Source of the DNA: Flavobacteriaceae bacterium
GTDB lineage: Bacteria; Bacteroidota; Bacteroidia; Flavobacteriales; Flavobacteriaceae
Direction: 5' to 3'
NCBI GenBank assembly: GCA_016764435.1
Contig: JAESRX010000007.1
Location: 124,001 to 188,000, forward strand
DNA: 64,000 nucleotides
How positions within the stretch are numbered: the first letter of the stretch is position 1; the number at the start of each line of letters is the position of its first letter. A model generated the notes under the pieces. It saw nothing but the letters and a program-made list of their open reading frames with translations, was not told where the DNA came from and made no database searches. Shown piece by piece: positions 1-9,186 of this stretch. Made by a program: the position numbers and the translations under genes.

Positions 1-1654
1 CCATTTCATGCTCTCCTACATTTCTGTGAATTACATTTTCGAAGGCAAATCCCCTGTTTTTAGAACCTCTATTATCCAAGGTAAACACAATGTAATCTTG
101 GTTGGCAGTAAAAATAGGCATCCATAAACTAGCGCCGGCCATCCATGTATTAGTCACCATTTGTGCATGTGGACCTCCGTATACATAAATAAGTACGGGG
201 TATTTTTTAGAGGGATCAAAATTGGCTGGTTTGGTGATTCTCCCATGCAGTGTTATCCCATTTTTAGTGTGTAAATCTACAAACTCACTTGTCCCCAATT
301 TATATCCTTCAAGTGGGTTTTCTGCGGTGAATAATTTTGTTTTCTTTCCTTTTTTAACCGTGATTATTTGGATGATTTTAGGGGTGGTAATATTAGAATA
401 TGAATCTATTAAATAAGCGCCATTCGTACTTAACTGTGTTCTGTGTGTTCCTGCTACAGAAGTCAAGGCTGTAGATTTTCCTGTTTTTATATGAACTTTA
501 AAAGTATGTTTCTCTCTTCCATCTTTTCCTGTTCCTGCTATAATTACATATTTTCCTTTCGCATCAAAACCTAAAATTTCTTGGACTACCCAATTAAATT
601 TTGTCAATTGTTTTACTAGTTTTCCTTCGGTAGTATAGTGGTATAAGTTCATAAATCCATCTCGCTCACTAAACCATAAAAAATCGGTATTGCTGTTCGG
701 TAAGAATGTGGCCGGATGTTCTGGTTCTGCCCAGGTGTCTTCTTTTTCTTCAAAAAGTGTAGCTGTTTTTTTTCCAGTTTTAATGTCATATCGGTTAAAC
801 CAAACATGATTTTGTCCTCTATTTATTTCTGCCAAAAATATATTTTTTTCATCGGGAGACCACGTTAAGTTAGTCAAATAATGTTCGTCTGTGGTGTCTA
901 TTTTTAAATAACTAAGGTTTCCCGTTGCCAAATTATAAATACCTATTTTAGCTTGTTCACTCCCTTGACCAGCCATTGGGTATTTTATGTTTTTTAAAGT
1001 AGCAGGGTAGGTAGTTACGTCCACTAATGGATAGTTCGTGACATGGGTTTCATCTTTTTGATAAAAGGCGATATAGTTTCCTTTAGGACTCCAGAAAATA
1101 CCACCTGTAATTCCAAATTCACTACGATGCATGGTCTGACCTGAGACAATATTCTTATCTGTGATGTCCGTAATAATTATTTTCTTTTCACTAGTGGAAG
1201 CTATGTATAGGTTGTTTTCTAGTGTATAAGCAATGTGTGAGGCAGTGTCGTTTAACACGATGTCTACAGCATTAGCAGCATAGAAAATACTGTTTTCTTC
1301 TTTTTTAGTTAGGTAATTATAGCTTACAATACCGCCGTTTAATGTAAACCTTAAATAGGTTTTAGTAACTGCTTTTAAATAAGGTAACCGTTGCAATTTT
1401 GGGAATACTTCCTGTAGTTCTTTTAAAGAGATAGTCTTTACTACTTGTTGTGTTTTAGCATTCGTAATAGTATAGGCTTTCTCGGTTTTTTGAAGGTAAG
1501 TTTCCGTGTTTTTTACCCATTGTAAACTACTTAAGCTTTTCGGATATAGTCCTTTGTAATATCCTAGGACGGAATCTTCTATGGTGAGTTCTTTTTGTTG
1601 TGCAACACTTTGAAAAAGTATGAAAGAGACACACAGTATCATTATTTTTTTCAT
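1..1654 (-). CDS. Dipeptidyl peptidase IV family serine peptidase (S9B), partial
   Basis: The reading frame starts at ATG 1654 and runs off the left edge without a stop, so the C-terminal part is missing. A signal peptide (MKKIMILCVSFILFQSVAQ) points to export. The visible part is the DPP-IV beta-propeller (repeated W-x-P-D/KGxYIAF blades), followed by the start of the alpha/beta hydrolase: YVYGGPHAQ near residues 500-510 and the TLDNRGSKNRGFAFE segment. This is the typical S9B lead-in to the catalytic domain. The GWSYGG serine and the Asp/His of the triad lie outside the window, so activity cannot be judged. The family removes X-Pro or related dipeptides from peptides in the periplasm. The next gene on the same strand starts about 1.1 kb upstream, separated by 79 bases, so it is probably transcribed on its own. 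Confidence 0.9.
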   Translation of the reverse strand, partial: MKKIMILCVSFILFQSVAQQKELTIEDSVLGYYKGLYPKSLSSLQWVKNTETYLQKTEKAYTITNAKTQQVVKTISLKELQEVFPKLQRLPYLKAVTKTYLRFTLNGGIVSYNYLTKKEENSIFYAANAVDIVLNDTASHIAYTLENNLYIASTSEKKIIITDITDKNIVSGQTMHRSEFGITGGIFWSPKGNYIAFYQKDETHVTNYPLVDVTTYPATLKNIKYPMAGQGSEQAKIGIYNLATGNLSYLKIDTTDEHYLTNLTWSPDEKNIFLAEINRGQNHVWFNRYDIKTGKKTATLFEEKEDTWAEPEHPATFLPNSNTDFLWFSERDGFMNLYHYTTEGKLVKQLTKFNWVVQEILGFDAKGKYVIIAGTGKDGREKHTFKVHIKTGKSTALTSVAGTHRTQLSTNGAYLIDSYSNITTPKIIQIITVKKGKKTKLFTAENPLEGYKLGTSEFVDLHTKNGITLHGRITKPANFDPSKKYPVLIYVYGGPHAQMVTNTWMAGASLWMPIFTANQDYIVFTLDNRGSKNRGFAFENVIHRNVGEHEM

Positions 1655-1733
1655 GGATAAAATAAATTTGAGTTTAGTAAACAAATATAAGTGTTCATAC
1701 TTGTTTTTAGGGCTCAAATATCATAAAATCCTA

Positions 1734-2747
1734 TTAATTTAATTGTAACCGTGCCATAATAGGGTAGTGGTCGGATAGTTTTTCTGTATATGTTTTAAAA
1801 TGATTCACCGTGATGGTTTCATCGCTCAATATAAAGTCTATACGCAATGGGAATGGATAGTCAAATGTTTTTCCAAAACCATCTCCGGCCTCTACAAAAG
1901 CATCCTTTTTTTTGTTTTTTAATTGGTGGTATACCCAAGAAAAAGCGTTGTTATTAAAATCACCACAAAGTATTATTTTATAGTGACATTCCTTCTCATG
2001 GCTAACTAATAAACTTGCTTGCAATCCTTGTTTTTTAAAGGATTTTTCCATACGATTGCGCAATTTTTCTCTTGTCTTTTCTCCGAAATTTTCTTTTCTT
2101 GGATTCACACCTAAAGATTCTAAATGTACATTGTAGATTCTAATGGTGTCTTTTCCTTTTACAATATCGGCAAAAATAGCATTGTTATTACTGTTTGGAA
2201 AGTTGAGGGAACCAGATTTTATTATTTTATATTTACTGTATATGGCTTGTCCAAAGGTCGTTTTTTTAATACTTGTTTTCTTATAACGATAGGGATATAA
2301 TTTGTTTAATTTTTTAGTAGGGTAATATTCTTGAATGCATAAAACATCGGGGCTCGTTTTTTTAACAAATGAAACTATTTCAGATTCGATATCTTTATTT
2401 TTAATCCACTCAAAAACATTGAACATACGAACGTTATAAGACATGACTTTTAGGTCCTTGGTCAGCATTATTTCCCGGGGTTCAAAGCCGTAAGTTTGCT
2501 GGATTGCCATAAAACTTATCGCTAAAGCAATTGCGGAAATAAGAAATGGACGTTTAATTTGAACGATCCAATAAATTAAAAAAAGTAGGTTCGCAAAAAG
2601 TAAAATAGGTGTGCCTAAACTTATAAAAACAGTAAATGCATAATTATTTGGAGATATATATTTTACCAAGATAGCAAGGACTAAGCACAGTGCTACGATG
2701 GAATTTATTAATTTCATTAGTCCGTCAAACGGTGATAAATTTTTCAT
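1734..2747 (-). CDS. Endonuclease/exonuclease/phosphatase (EEP) family membrane protein
   Basis: This 337-residue protein has three hydrophobic segments (about 11-30, 36-62 and 66-84) followed by an EEP fold. Visible catalytic landmarks are SYNVRMF (Asn105), the metal-binding CIQEYY (Glu140), CGDFNNN, and LSDHYPI with its terminal Asp-His pair near the end. The soluble domain should lie on the periplasmic side. Such proteins hydrolyse phosphodiester bonds in nucleic acids or lipid head groups. The substrate cannot be read from the sequence. It is the last gene of the run starting with the small membrane protein at 6503, 36 bases after the rhomboid gene. Confidence 0.85.
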   Translation of the reverse strand: MKNLSPFDGLMKLINSIVALCLVLAILVKYISPNNYAFTVFISLGTPILLFANLLFLIYWIVQIKRPFLISAIALAISFMAIQQTYGFEPREIMLTKDLKVMSYNVRMFNVFEWIKNKDIESEIVSFVKKTSPDVLCIQEYYPTKKLNKLYPYRYKKTSIKKTTFGQAIYSKYKIIKSGSLNFPNSNNNAIFADIVKGKDTIRIYNVHLESLGVNPRKENFGEKTREKLRNRMEKSFKKQGLQASLLVSHEKECHYKIILCGDFNNNAFSWVYHQLKNKKKDAFVEAGDGFGKTFDYPFPLRIDFILSDETITVNHFKTYTEKLSDHYPIMARLQLN

Positions 2748-2783
2748 GGTTTGTATGAGGCGGTTCCTTTATTCTGTAATTTA

Positions 2784-3623
2784 TTATTTTTTTCCTGCTT
2801 GGAAAAGAAAATCTTTTTCTTCTTTACTTAATGTTTCGTAGCCAGATTTACTGATTTTATCTAAGATTACGTCTATTTTTCGTTGATCTATAGGTTTCGT
2901 TGTTTTCCGGGGACTTGTCGTTTTTTTGTTCTTGGATTTATAAACTGTTTTTAAAGGATTCTTCTTTGTGTTAACTAAATTAAAAAGAGGAGCGATAGCT
3001 TCAGAAAACCATTTTCCTAGGTCGTTATTTTTCTGTAGTTGTTTTGCGTAGATAAAACCAAATAAGGCACCACCTAAGTGGGCGATAGCTCCTCCATTAT
3101 CTATGTTTCTAATTTGTAATACATTTAATAATACAAAAATAGCGGCCAAGACCCACAGTTCAACACTGCCAATAAAGCGAAGACGCAAGGCATAGCGTGG
3201 TACTTTAGCGGCAATTGCTATAAATATTGCCAATACTCCAGCTGAGGCTCCTATCAATTCTCCTCCTGGATTTTGATTGATATAATTAAGTCCTAAAAAA
3301 GAGAGACCTCCAAAGATAACTCCTAAAAAGAAAACGGTATAAAACTGCTTGACGGTATAAAAGTCTAAGAAAATACGCCCTATATAAAATAAGACCATCA
3401 GATTAGAGAGTATGTGAAATAAATCATCGTGGATAAAAGCATAGGATACAACAGTCCATGGCTTGTAGATTAGAGTAGTAACGTCGGTAGGTAAGGCAAA
3501 CCAATCTAGCATAAAAGTTTTGGCTAAAAAAGTCACTAAAAAGAGGCCTACATTAATATAAATTAATTTTTCAGCGGGGTCGGCTTTCTTTAGCTCGTAC
3601 TGTAAATCATTTAAGATACTCAT
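2784..3623 (-). CDS. Rhomboid family intramembrane serine protease (first of two)
   Basis: This 279-residue polytopic membrane protein has a rhomboid core. The catalytic serine lies in GASAG (Ser127) and the partner histidine in AHLGGALFG (His182). The HxxxN-like loop before helix 2 is seen as FHILSN (His70, Asn74). About 90 residues after the membrane part form a basic cytoplasmic tail ending in a predicted helical segment, which its neighbour lacks. The stop-start junction with the upstream rhomboid gene overlaps by one base, so translation is probably coupled. Rhomboids cleave transmembrane substrates; the substrate here is unknown. Confidence 0.9.
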   Translation of the reverse strand: MSILNDLQYELKKADPAEKLIYINVGLFLVTFLAKTFMLDWFALPTDVTTLIYKPWTVVSYAFIHDDLFHILSNLMVLFYIGRIFLDFYTVKQFYTVFFLGVIFGGLSFLGLNYINQNPGGELIGASAGVLAIFIAIAAKVPRYALRLRFIGSVELWVLAAIFVLLNVLQIRNIDNGGAIAHLGGALFGFIYAKQLQKNNDLGKWFSEAIAPLFNLVNTKKNPLKTVYKSKNKKTTSPRKTTKPIDQRKIDVILDKISKSGYETLSKEEKDFLFQAGKK

Positions 3624-4360
3624 TAGTTATACTGTTTAAATTGAGTTTGTTTCCAATACCATGCGATGATAAATCCAATCATTGCTCCTCCAATATGTGC
3701 AAAATGAGCTATATTTCCTATAGAGTATTTCGTCAATCCGAAAAATAAATCACTAGCAATCATTAAAGGTATAAAATATTTTGCAGCTATAGAAAAAGGT
3801 AAAAACATTATAGTTAGTTTTGCATTCGGATAGGCGATACCAAAAGCTACAAGGATTCCGTAAACAGCTCCGGAGGCTCCGAAGGCAGGCGTATTATAGA
3901 CCGCATAGAATTCAGCCAAATCAGTTTCGCTAATGTATTCCAAAATCTGTGTATTATAAGAACCTGAATGCAATAATTGCTGGATGTCAATGACAGAAAC
4001 CCCTGCACTTGCGAGTTGTTCAAAAGCATTATTAAATTGATAATAATTAACCGCAGTGTAAATTAGACCTGCGCCCAATCCTGCAGAGAAGTAAAAGAAA
4101 ATAAACTTAGACTTCCCCCACATTTGTTCTAAGGGTGTTCCAAAAGCCCATAACCCGTACATATTAAATAGGATATGCATAAACGACAGTTGGCTATGCA
4201 TAAACATATGGGTGATAAACTGCCAATAGCCAAACTCTTCACTTTCTGGAAAGTGTAAGGCAAATAAATTTTGCAAATCAAAATCTAAGAATTTTGGGGC
4301 TAAGTATAATATTACATTTAAAATGATTAGATGCTTAATTACATCGGTGACTCTACTCAT
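3623..4360 (-). CDS. Rhomboid family intramembrane serine protease (second of two)
   Basis: This 245-residue membrane protein carries an intact rhomboid dyad: Ser163 in GASGAVYG and His222 in AHIGGAMIG. HMFMHSQLSFMHILFN gives the conserved His/Asn loop. It contains an unusual loop of about 50 residues (about 105-155) before the serine helix, which the downstream rhomboid does not have, so the two are diverged paralogues and not a recent duplication. Its ATG (4360) overlaps the MutL stop as ATGA, indicating translational coupling with mutL. Confidence 0.92.
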   Translation of the reverse strand: MSRVTDVIKHLIILNVILYLAPKFLDFDLQNLFALHFPESEEFGYWQFITHMFMHSQLSFMHILFNMYGLWAFGTPLEQMWGKSKFIFFYFSAGLGAGLIYTAVNYYQFNNAFEQLASAGVSVIDIQQLLHSGSYNTQILEYISETDLAEFYAVYNTPAFGASGAVYGILVAFGIAYPNAKLTIMFLPFSIAAKYFIPLMIASDLFFGLTKYSIGNIAHFAHIGGAMIGFIIAWYWKQTQFKQYN

Positions 4361-6213
4361 GAATTAAATTTTTTGTCAATTTCATCGATACCCATGGTTA
4401 CGAACGTCGTTTTTCCATAAGGCGATGAATTGGGGTCTTTACATGAAAATAATTTATTGACTATTTCCTCTTGTTCTTTTACGTCTAAAGTTGTACCTGT
4501 TTTTATGGCCATACTTTTAGCCATACTTTTAGCTAAAATATCCACTTGACTAAAACTAGCATCCGGAATTTCATTTTTAATATCTTCTAGAAGTTGTTCT
4601 AAAATGATACTCACTTGACTTTCCGAGATTGTTGTTGGAATTCCTTTTACCACAACTGTTTCGTCTGCAATAGTTTCAAAACCAAAACCGGTGCTCTCTA
4701 GATCTCCTTTCAATTCTTGTATCAGGGCGATGTCGCTTGGGATAAAAGAAAGGCTTAAAGGGAACAGTAATTGTTGACTCATGGCTTCCTTAATAGTACT
4801 GTTTTCAAGGTATTCCTCATATAAAATACGTTGATGAGCTAAGTGCTGATGGATCACCACAAGTCCAGATTTTATATTGCTTATAATGTATTTATTATGT
4901 AATTGATAGGTTTTACTACTAGGCGGGTCCTCCTGTATTAAGGGGATTTGTACTGCTGTATGGATAGGAGTAATAGGTGTGACTTCTCTAGAAATGGGCT
5001 CGAATTCTGTATTACTAGGTTCTAAATCTACATATAAACTTTCCCAATTATCGGTTGGTTTAGTGGAGAAAGTCTTCTTAGGGTAATTGGGTGCAGGGTC
5101 AGACTTAAAAGGATTAAAAGTTGGATCTACAGTAATAATAGGAATTTTAGGAGGGTTGTCTTCCGTAAAAGTATAAGGCGTTTCCATGCTTGAATCTTTA
5201 TTAAAATCCAATACGGGTGCTACATTAAACTGTCCTAGTCCATGTTTAATAGTGGCGCGCAAAATGGCGTACAAGGCTTTTTCATTATCAAACTTTATCT
5301 CTGTCTTCGTCGGATGTATATTGATATCTATAGAGCCTGGAGGAACCGTTAAATATAAAAAATAAGTTGGAAAATACCCTGGAGAGAGAAGTTCGTCAAA
5401 AGCACTGGTTACAGCGTGGTTTAAATAAGCACTTTTTATAAATCGACTATTGACAAAAAAGAATTGTTCCCCTCTTTTTTTCTTGGCAAATTCTGGTTTG
5501 GCAACGAATCCTTGGATGGTAATAATATCTGTTTCCTCGTTAATAGGAACTAGTTTTTCATTGGTTCTTTTACCGAATAATGAAACGATACGTTGCCTTA
5601 AATTGGAGATTTTTAAGTTGTAAAGCTCATTTTCGTTATGATACATAGAAAACCCAATATTTGGGTGTGCCAGAGCTACACGTTGAAATTCATCGATTAA
5701 ATGACGTGTTTCTATACTGGTTGATTTCAAGAAGTTTCTACGCGCGGGAATGTTGTAAAATAAGTTTTTTACTGCGATGGAAGTTCCTACAGGAGTGGTC
5801 ACTACCTCTTGTTCAGTTACTTTACTTCCTTCTACTTTAAGTAAGGTTCCTAAATCTTGGGAGGCTTGCTTTGTTTTCATTTCTACATGCGCAATAGCGG
5901 CTATGGAAGCTAATGCTTCGCCTCTAAAACCTTTTGTTTCTAGTAGAAATAAATCTTCTGCTTTGGCAATTTTTGAAGTTGCATGACGCTCGAAACTTAG
6001 TCGTGCGTCTGTGGGGCTCATGCCTTTCCCGTTATCAATTACTTGAATCAGGGTTTTTCCTGCCTCTTTTATAATTAATTTGATATGAGTAGCATCGGCA
6101 TCAATAGAATTTTCTAATAATTCCTTGGCTACGGACCCTGGGCGTTGCACCACTTCACCAGCAGCAATTTGATTTGCTACGTGGTCTGGTAATAACTGAA
6201 TAATGTCAGACAT
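4357..6213 (-). CDS. mutL: DNA mismatch repair protein MutL
   Basis: I chose ATG 6213, which gives 618 residues beginning MSDIIQLLPD, the family's usual start. A longer in-frame extension upstream overlaps the neighbouring gene and is not MutL-like. The GHKL ATPase motifs are intact: ELLENSIDA (Glu34, Asn35), DNGKGM (60-65) and GFRGEAL (95-101). A proline-rich linker covers about 335-435. The C-terminal dimerisation domain ends in CKDPNSSPYGKTT. The endonuclease motif, normally DQHAxxExxxxE, reads HQHLAHQRILYE (455-466), so the Asp and the first Glu are replaced. MutL couples mismatch recognition by MutS to strand incision. The start overlaps the upstream stop as TAATG. Confidence 0.96.
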   Translation of the reverse strand: MSDIIQLLPDHVANQIAAGEVVQRPGSVAKELLENSIDADATHIKLIIKEAGKTLIQVIDNGKGMSPTDARLSFERHATSKIAKAEDLFLLETKGFRGEALASIAAIAHVEMKTKQASQDLGTLLKVEGSKVTEQEVVTTPVGTSIAVKNLFYNIPARRNFLKSTSIETRHLIDEFQRVALAHPNIGFSMYHNENELYNLKISNLRQRIVSLFGKRTNEKLVPINEETDIITIQGFVAKPEFAKKKRGEQFFFVNSRFIKSAYLNHAVTSAFDELLSPGYFPTYFLYLTVPPGSIDINIHPTKTEIKFDNEKALYAILRATIKHGLGQFNVAPVLDFNKDSSMETPYTFTEDNPPKIPIITVDPTFNPFKSDPAPNYPKKTFSTKPTDNWESLYVDLEPSNTEFEPISREVTPITPIHTAVQIPLIQEDPPSSKTYQLHNKYIISNIKSGLVVIHQHLAHQRILYEEYLENSTIKEAMSQQLLFPLSLSFIPSDIALIQELKGDLESTGFGFETIADETVVVKGIPTTISESQVSIILEQLLEDIKNEIPDASFSQVDILAKSMAKSMAIKTGTTLDVKEQEEIVNKLFSCKDPNSSPYGKTTFVTMGIDEIDKKFNS

Positions 6214-6503
6214 TAGAATAAAGTATGTATCTCTAAAATATAGGCGGTTAAACCTACAAGGATGGCTATAATAATTGCTAGTCGAAGGTTGGTTCCGTCT
6301 ACACCTGCTTTTTTGGTGGCTTTGACCCAATCACTTCTCAGGTTGTTTTTTACCAATGTGATTTCGTATTCCTCATCGGTTAAATGCCCGTCTTTATTGT
6401 ATTTTTTTTCTAAATCCTTAATACGCTCCTTACGCTCGTCATAATAACGAGGCTTATAGTCAAAAACGTAGTGACTTCGTGACTTAAACATTTTTCCAAT
6501 CAT
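6213..6503 (-). CDS. Small membrane protein of unknown function
   Basis: This 96-residue protein has a charged N-terminal half rich in Tyr, Lys, Arg and Glu (a possible helix at about 20-60) and one C-terminal transmembrane helix (about 74-91). Homologues in Flavobacteriia are, from memory, often labelled riboflavin synthase subunit beta, but nothing here resembles lumazine or riboflavin synthase. That label probably spread from the neighbouring ribH gene. Its stop overlaps the mutL start (TAATG), so it leads the mutL operon and a promoter matches just upstream. Confidence 0.75.
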   Translation of the reverse strand: MIGKMFKSRSHYVFDYKPRYYDERKERIKDLEKKYNKDGHLTDEEYEITLVKNNLRSDWVKATKKAGVDGTNLRLAIIIAILVGLTAYILEIHTLF

Positions 6504-6540
6504 AATTAGTTGTTGTAAGTTCTAATTTTTCTCTAATCAT

Positions 6541-6571
6541 CAAAAATACGGAATTTGAAGCGGTTGTTCAA
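6541..6571 (-). promoter_or_regulatory. Promoter for the mutL-rhomboid operon
   Basis: On the minus strand, TTG (6571-6569) is followed after 20 bases by TATTTTTG (6548-6541), matching the Bacteroidota consensus TTG-N(17-23)-TAnnTTTG. It sits 38 bases upstream of the ATG at 6503. Confidence 0.6.
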
Positions 6572-6678
6572 ATTTTGTGAATAAGATTGCTGTTAAAACT
6601 ATATTAAGATTTTGGTAGAGTAGCTAAAATATGTCTTAGAAAGGTAGGAAATGCCAGTTAAGCAAGTTATTTAACCCG

Positions 6679-6710
6679 AAATAGAGCACTACAGAAGTAG
6701 TACTCTATTT
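6679..6710. repeat. Inverted repeat downstream of ribH
   Basis: AAATAGAGCACTAC and GTAGTACTCTATTT form a 14-bp stem with a single G-U or mismatched position and an AGAA loop. It lies 22 bases beyond the ribH stop. No T-tract follows on the minus strand, so it may be a weak terminator or an RNA 3' stabiliser. Confidence 0.4.
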
Positions 6711-6731
6711 AAATAGAGACTTAAAAGACTC

Positions 6732-7214
6732 TTATATGTTTTTTATGACAGCCATTTTAATGGCTGCAACGGCACATTCTGTACCTTTATTTCCGTGTTT
6801 TCCTCCCGATCTGTCGAGTGATTGTTGTTTAGTATTGTCTGTTAGTACACAAAAAATAACAGGTATTTCTTGTTGTACATTCAGGTCTTTAATACCTTGA
6901 GTAACACCATCACAGACAAAATCGAAATGTTTAGTTTCTCCTTGGATTACATTTCCAATAGCGATGATAGCATCGAGTTCTGGATGTTTTTGAATCATTT
7001 TACGACACCCGTAAATTAATTCAAAGCTTCCAGGGACATGCCAGTGGACTATGTTCTCTTCTTTTGCGTCATGTGCTAAAAAGGTCTCGATAGCGCCTTT
7101 TGCAAGGTTTTCTGTGATTTCTGGATTCCATTCAGAAACAACAATCCCAAACCGAAATTGTTTCGCGCTTGGGATTGTTGATTTATCGTATGATGATAAG
7201 TTTGTTGTTGCCAT
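6732..7214 (-). CDS. ribH: 6,7-dimethyl-8-ribityllumazine synthase
   Basis: At 160 residues this is full length for RibH. It condenses 5-amino-6-ribitylamino-uracil with 3,4-dihydroxy-2-butanone 4-phosphate in riboflavin synthesis. Visible family motifs are SEWNPEIT, PGSFEL, GNVIQGETKHFDF with the catalytic histidine region, and VLTDN. The C-terminal basic segment DRSGGKHGNKGTECA is also present. Other rib genes are not adjacent. The stop of the upstream TPR gene abuts its ATG directly (7215/7214), so the two are co-transcribed. Confidence 0.97.
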   Translation of the reverse strand: MATTNLSSYDKSTIPSAKQFRFGIVVSEWNPEITENLAKGAIETFLAHDAKEENIVHWHVPGSFELIYGCRKMIQKHPELDAIIAIGNVIQGETKHFDFVCDGVTQGIKDLNVQQEIPVIFCVLTDNTKQQSLDRSGGKHGNKGTECAVAAIKMAVIKNI

Positions 7215-7985
7215 TTATTTGGTAGCGTAAGTTGCTTTGCTAATAAATACTTCAATATTGTTACCTTCTACAGAGTTAGGATAGTCTTTTTTTATTTGAT
7301 TGAATAAAGACAATGCCTTATCGAATTTTCCTAATTCCATCGCTGTATTTCCTGCTTTGAATAAAAACAAAGGAGTAGAGAAACCATTCGATTGTAAGTT
7401 GGCTGCTTGCATGTAAAAATCAAGAGCGTCTTCTGGTTGGTTGATATCAGCAAAAGCATCACCAATAGCTCCTTTAGCTGTAGGGCCTAATAAAGCATCA
7501 TTAGAACTGAATTGTTCTAAGTGAGTAATCGCTTCTTTGTATTGTTTCATTTTTAAGTAAGACATCCCTGCGTAATAATGGGCAAGGTTTCCTGCTTTAG
7601 TGCCACTGAACTTAGAAGCAACATCTACAAAACCATATTTTCCGTCAGCTCCATTTAATCCTAAGTTGAATAATGAATCTACGGCTACTGAACTGTTAAT
7701 TGCTTGTTCAAAATATACTTTTGGAAAAGCCAATTCGTTTGCTGCTTCTTTTTCTTGAGGTGCGGCTACATATTTTTGGTAGGCCATCAGTCCTAATATT
7801 ACGATTACGATAAGTGCGATAACTCCGAAAATTGCTTTTTGATTTTTAATAACCCATTGCTCAGATCTTGAAGCTGTCTCGTCTAATGTATTAAATACTT
7901 CAGCCGTAGTTGATTCTTCTGTAATTGTAGAAGTTTGGGCTTTTTTAGTTCTAATTTTAGTACCAGTTTTTTTGTACGTTGCCAT
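7215..7985 (-). CDS. Membrane-anchored tetratricopeptide repeat protein
   Basis: This 256-residue protein has a basic cytoplasmic N-terminus, one transmembrane helix (about 51-69) and a periplasmic TPR domain (about 95-250). The TPR signals include AGNLAHYYAGMSYLKMKQY and later FKAGNTAMELGKFDKAL. The architecture resembles YfgM/Tol-Pal-type TPR proteins and the DUF2133-like family of Bacteroidota, which scaffold periplasmic complexes. The partner is unknown. It heads a two-gene unit with ribH, and a TAnnTTTG element lies 23 bases upstream. Confidence 0.8.
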   Translation of the reverse strand: MATYKKTGTKIRTKKAQTSTITEESTTAEVFNTLDETASRSEQWVIKNQKAIFGVIALIVIVILGLMAYQKYVAAPQEKEAANELAFPKVYFEQAINSSVAVDSLFNLGLNGADGKYGFVDVASKFSGTKAGNLAHYYAGMSYLKMKQYKEAITHLEQFSSNDALLGPTAKGAIGDAFADINQPEDALDFYMQAANLQSNGFSTPLFLFKAGNTAMELGKFDKALSLFNQIKKDYPNSVEGNNIEVFISKATYATK

Positions 7986-8007
7986 TATTTTTGTATAAAT
8001 TGAAGAG

Positions 8008-8015
8008 CAAAAGTA
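8008..8015 (-). promoter_or_regulatory. -7 element upstream of the TPR-ribH unit
   Basis: TACTTTTG followed by C on the minus strand is an exact TAnnTTTG match, 23 bases before the ATG at 7985. I found no good -33 TTG at the preferred spacing. Confidence 0.5.
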
Positions 8016-8097
8016 GGGTATTTTATTGAAAACTAAAAATGCAAATAGGTCTAAATATCAAATAAAAGTAATAATTTTATGCCCTCATATATTTTCC

Positions 8098-9177
8098 ATG
8101 CATTTAAAAAAAATAAGCCTTCTTAACTTTAAAAATTTCGAGTCTCAGAATTTCGATTTTGATCCAAAAATTAATTGTTTTGTGGGGAATAACGGGGTTG
8201 GAAAAACCAATGTGTTAGATGCTATTTTCTTTTTATCTTTCGCTAAAAGTTATTTTAATTCAGTCGCTAGTCAGAATATTAGACATGGGGAGGAATATTT
8301 TATGATAGAGGGTGAATACCAAGTAAAGGAACGTACTGAAAATGTGGTCTGTAGTTTTAAAAAAGGGCACAAGAAAATGATCAAGCGCAACGGGAAGATT
8401 TACGAACGATTTTCGGATCATATTGGGGCTTTTCCCTTGGTTATTATTTCTCCTGCGGATAGAGATTTGATTGTGGAAGGAAGTGAGGTCCGTCGTAAAT
8501 TTATGGATGCTGTGATTTCTCAATCGGATTCCATCTATTTAAAAACCCTTATTAATTACTCCAAAGTTGTTTCTCAGAGAAATGCACTGTTAAAGTATTT
8601 TGCTTCCAATAGAACCTTTGATGCTGTCAATTTAAAGGTGTATAATGAGCAACTAAAAATGTATGGTGAGAAGATTCATCAGGGAAGAACCGCCTTTTTG
8701 TCCGTTTTTATTCCTATCTTTTTAGCACGTTATCAAGCGATATCGGCTGGAAAAGAGACCGTAAATTTACGGTATAAGTCTCAGTTACACGAAGGGGATA
8801 TTATGGAACTTTTGGATGCGAGTATAGAAAAAGATCGGCTATTACAGTATACAAGCGTAGGGGTGCATAAGGATGATTTGATTCTAGAAATAGATGGCTA
8901 CCCCGTGAAGAAGTTTGGGTCTCAAGGACAACAGAAGTCTTTTTTAATCGCTCTGAAATTGGCGCAGTTTGATTTTATAAAAAAGCAATCCAATGTGAAA
9001 CCTATTTTATTGTTGGATGATATTTTTGATAAATTAGATGATTTAAGAGTCCAACAAATTATAGAATTAGTAAATCACGATCATTTTGGACAGTTGTTTA
9101 TTAGTGATACACATGCAGAAAGAACAGAGGAGGTGGTGAAAAAGACCAACCAAACATATAAAATATTTAAATTATAA
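8098..9177 (+). CDS. recF: DNA replication and repair protein RecF
   Basis: I start at ATG 8098 ([11 protein letters not shown]), giving 359 residues, because RecF proteins begin just before the first beta strand. The in-frame ATG at 8026 adds 24 unrelated residues. The SMC-like ATPase shows Walker A GNNGVGKT (30-37), signature SQGQQKS and Walker [12 protein letters not shown]. RecF helps load RecA at gaps with RecO and RecR. The DciA-like gene follows 9 bases later, a frequent pairing in this phylum. Confidence 0.95.
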   Translation: MHLKKISLLNFKNFESQNFDFDPKINCFVGNNGVGKTNVLDAIFFLSFAKSYFNSVASQNIRHGEEYFMIEGEYQVKERTENVVCSFKKGHKKMIKRNGKIYERFSDHIGAFPLVIISPADRDLIVEGSEVRRKFMDAVISQSDSIYLKTLINYSKVVSQRNALLKYFASNRTFDAVNLKVYNEQLKMYGEKIHQGRTAFLSVFIPIFLARYQAISAGKETVNLRYKSQLHEGDIMELLDASIEKDRLLQYTSVGVHKDDLILEIDGYPVKKFGSQGQQKSFLIALKLAQFDFIKKQSNVKPILLLDDIFDKLDDLRVQQIIELVNHDHFGQLFISDTHAERTEEVVKKTNQTYKIFKL

Positions 9178-9186
9178 TACAGGAAG

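Noticed and set aside
222..416. Plus-strand frame in the DPP-IV region.
   Set aside because: It lies antisense to an evident peptidase domain and resembles no protein.
6213..6330. Extended MutL start 39 codons upstream.
   Set aside because: The extension is Arg/Pro/His-rich text read out of frame through the neighbouring gene; MSDIIQLLPD is the family start.
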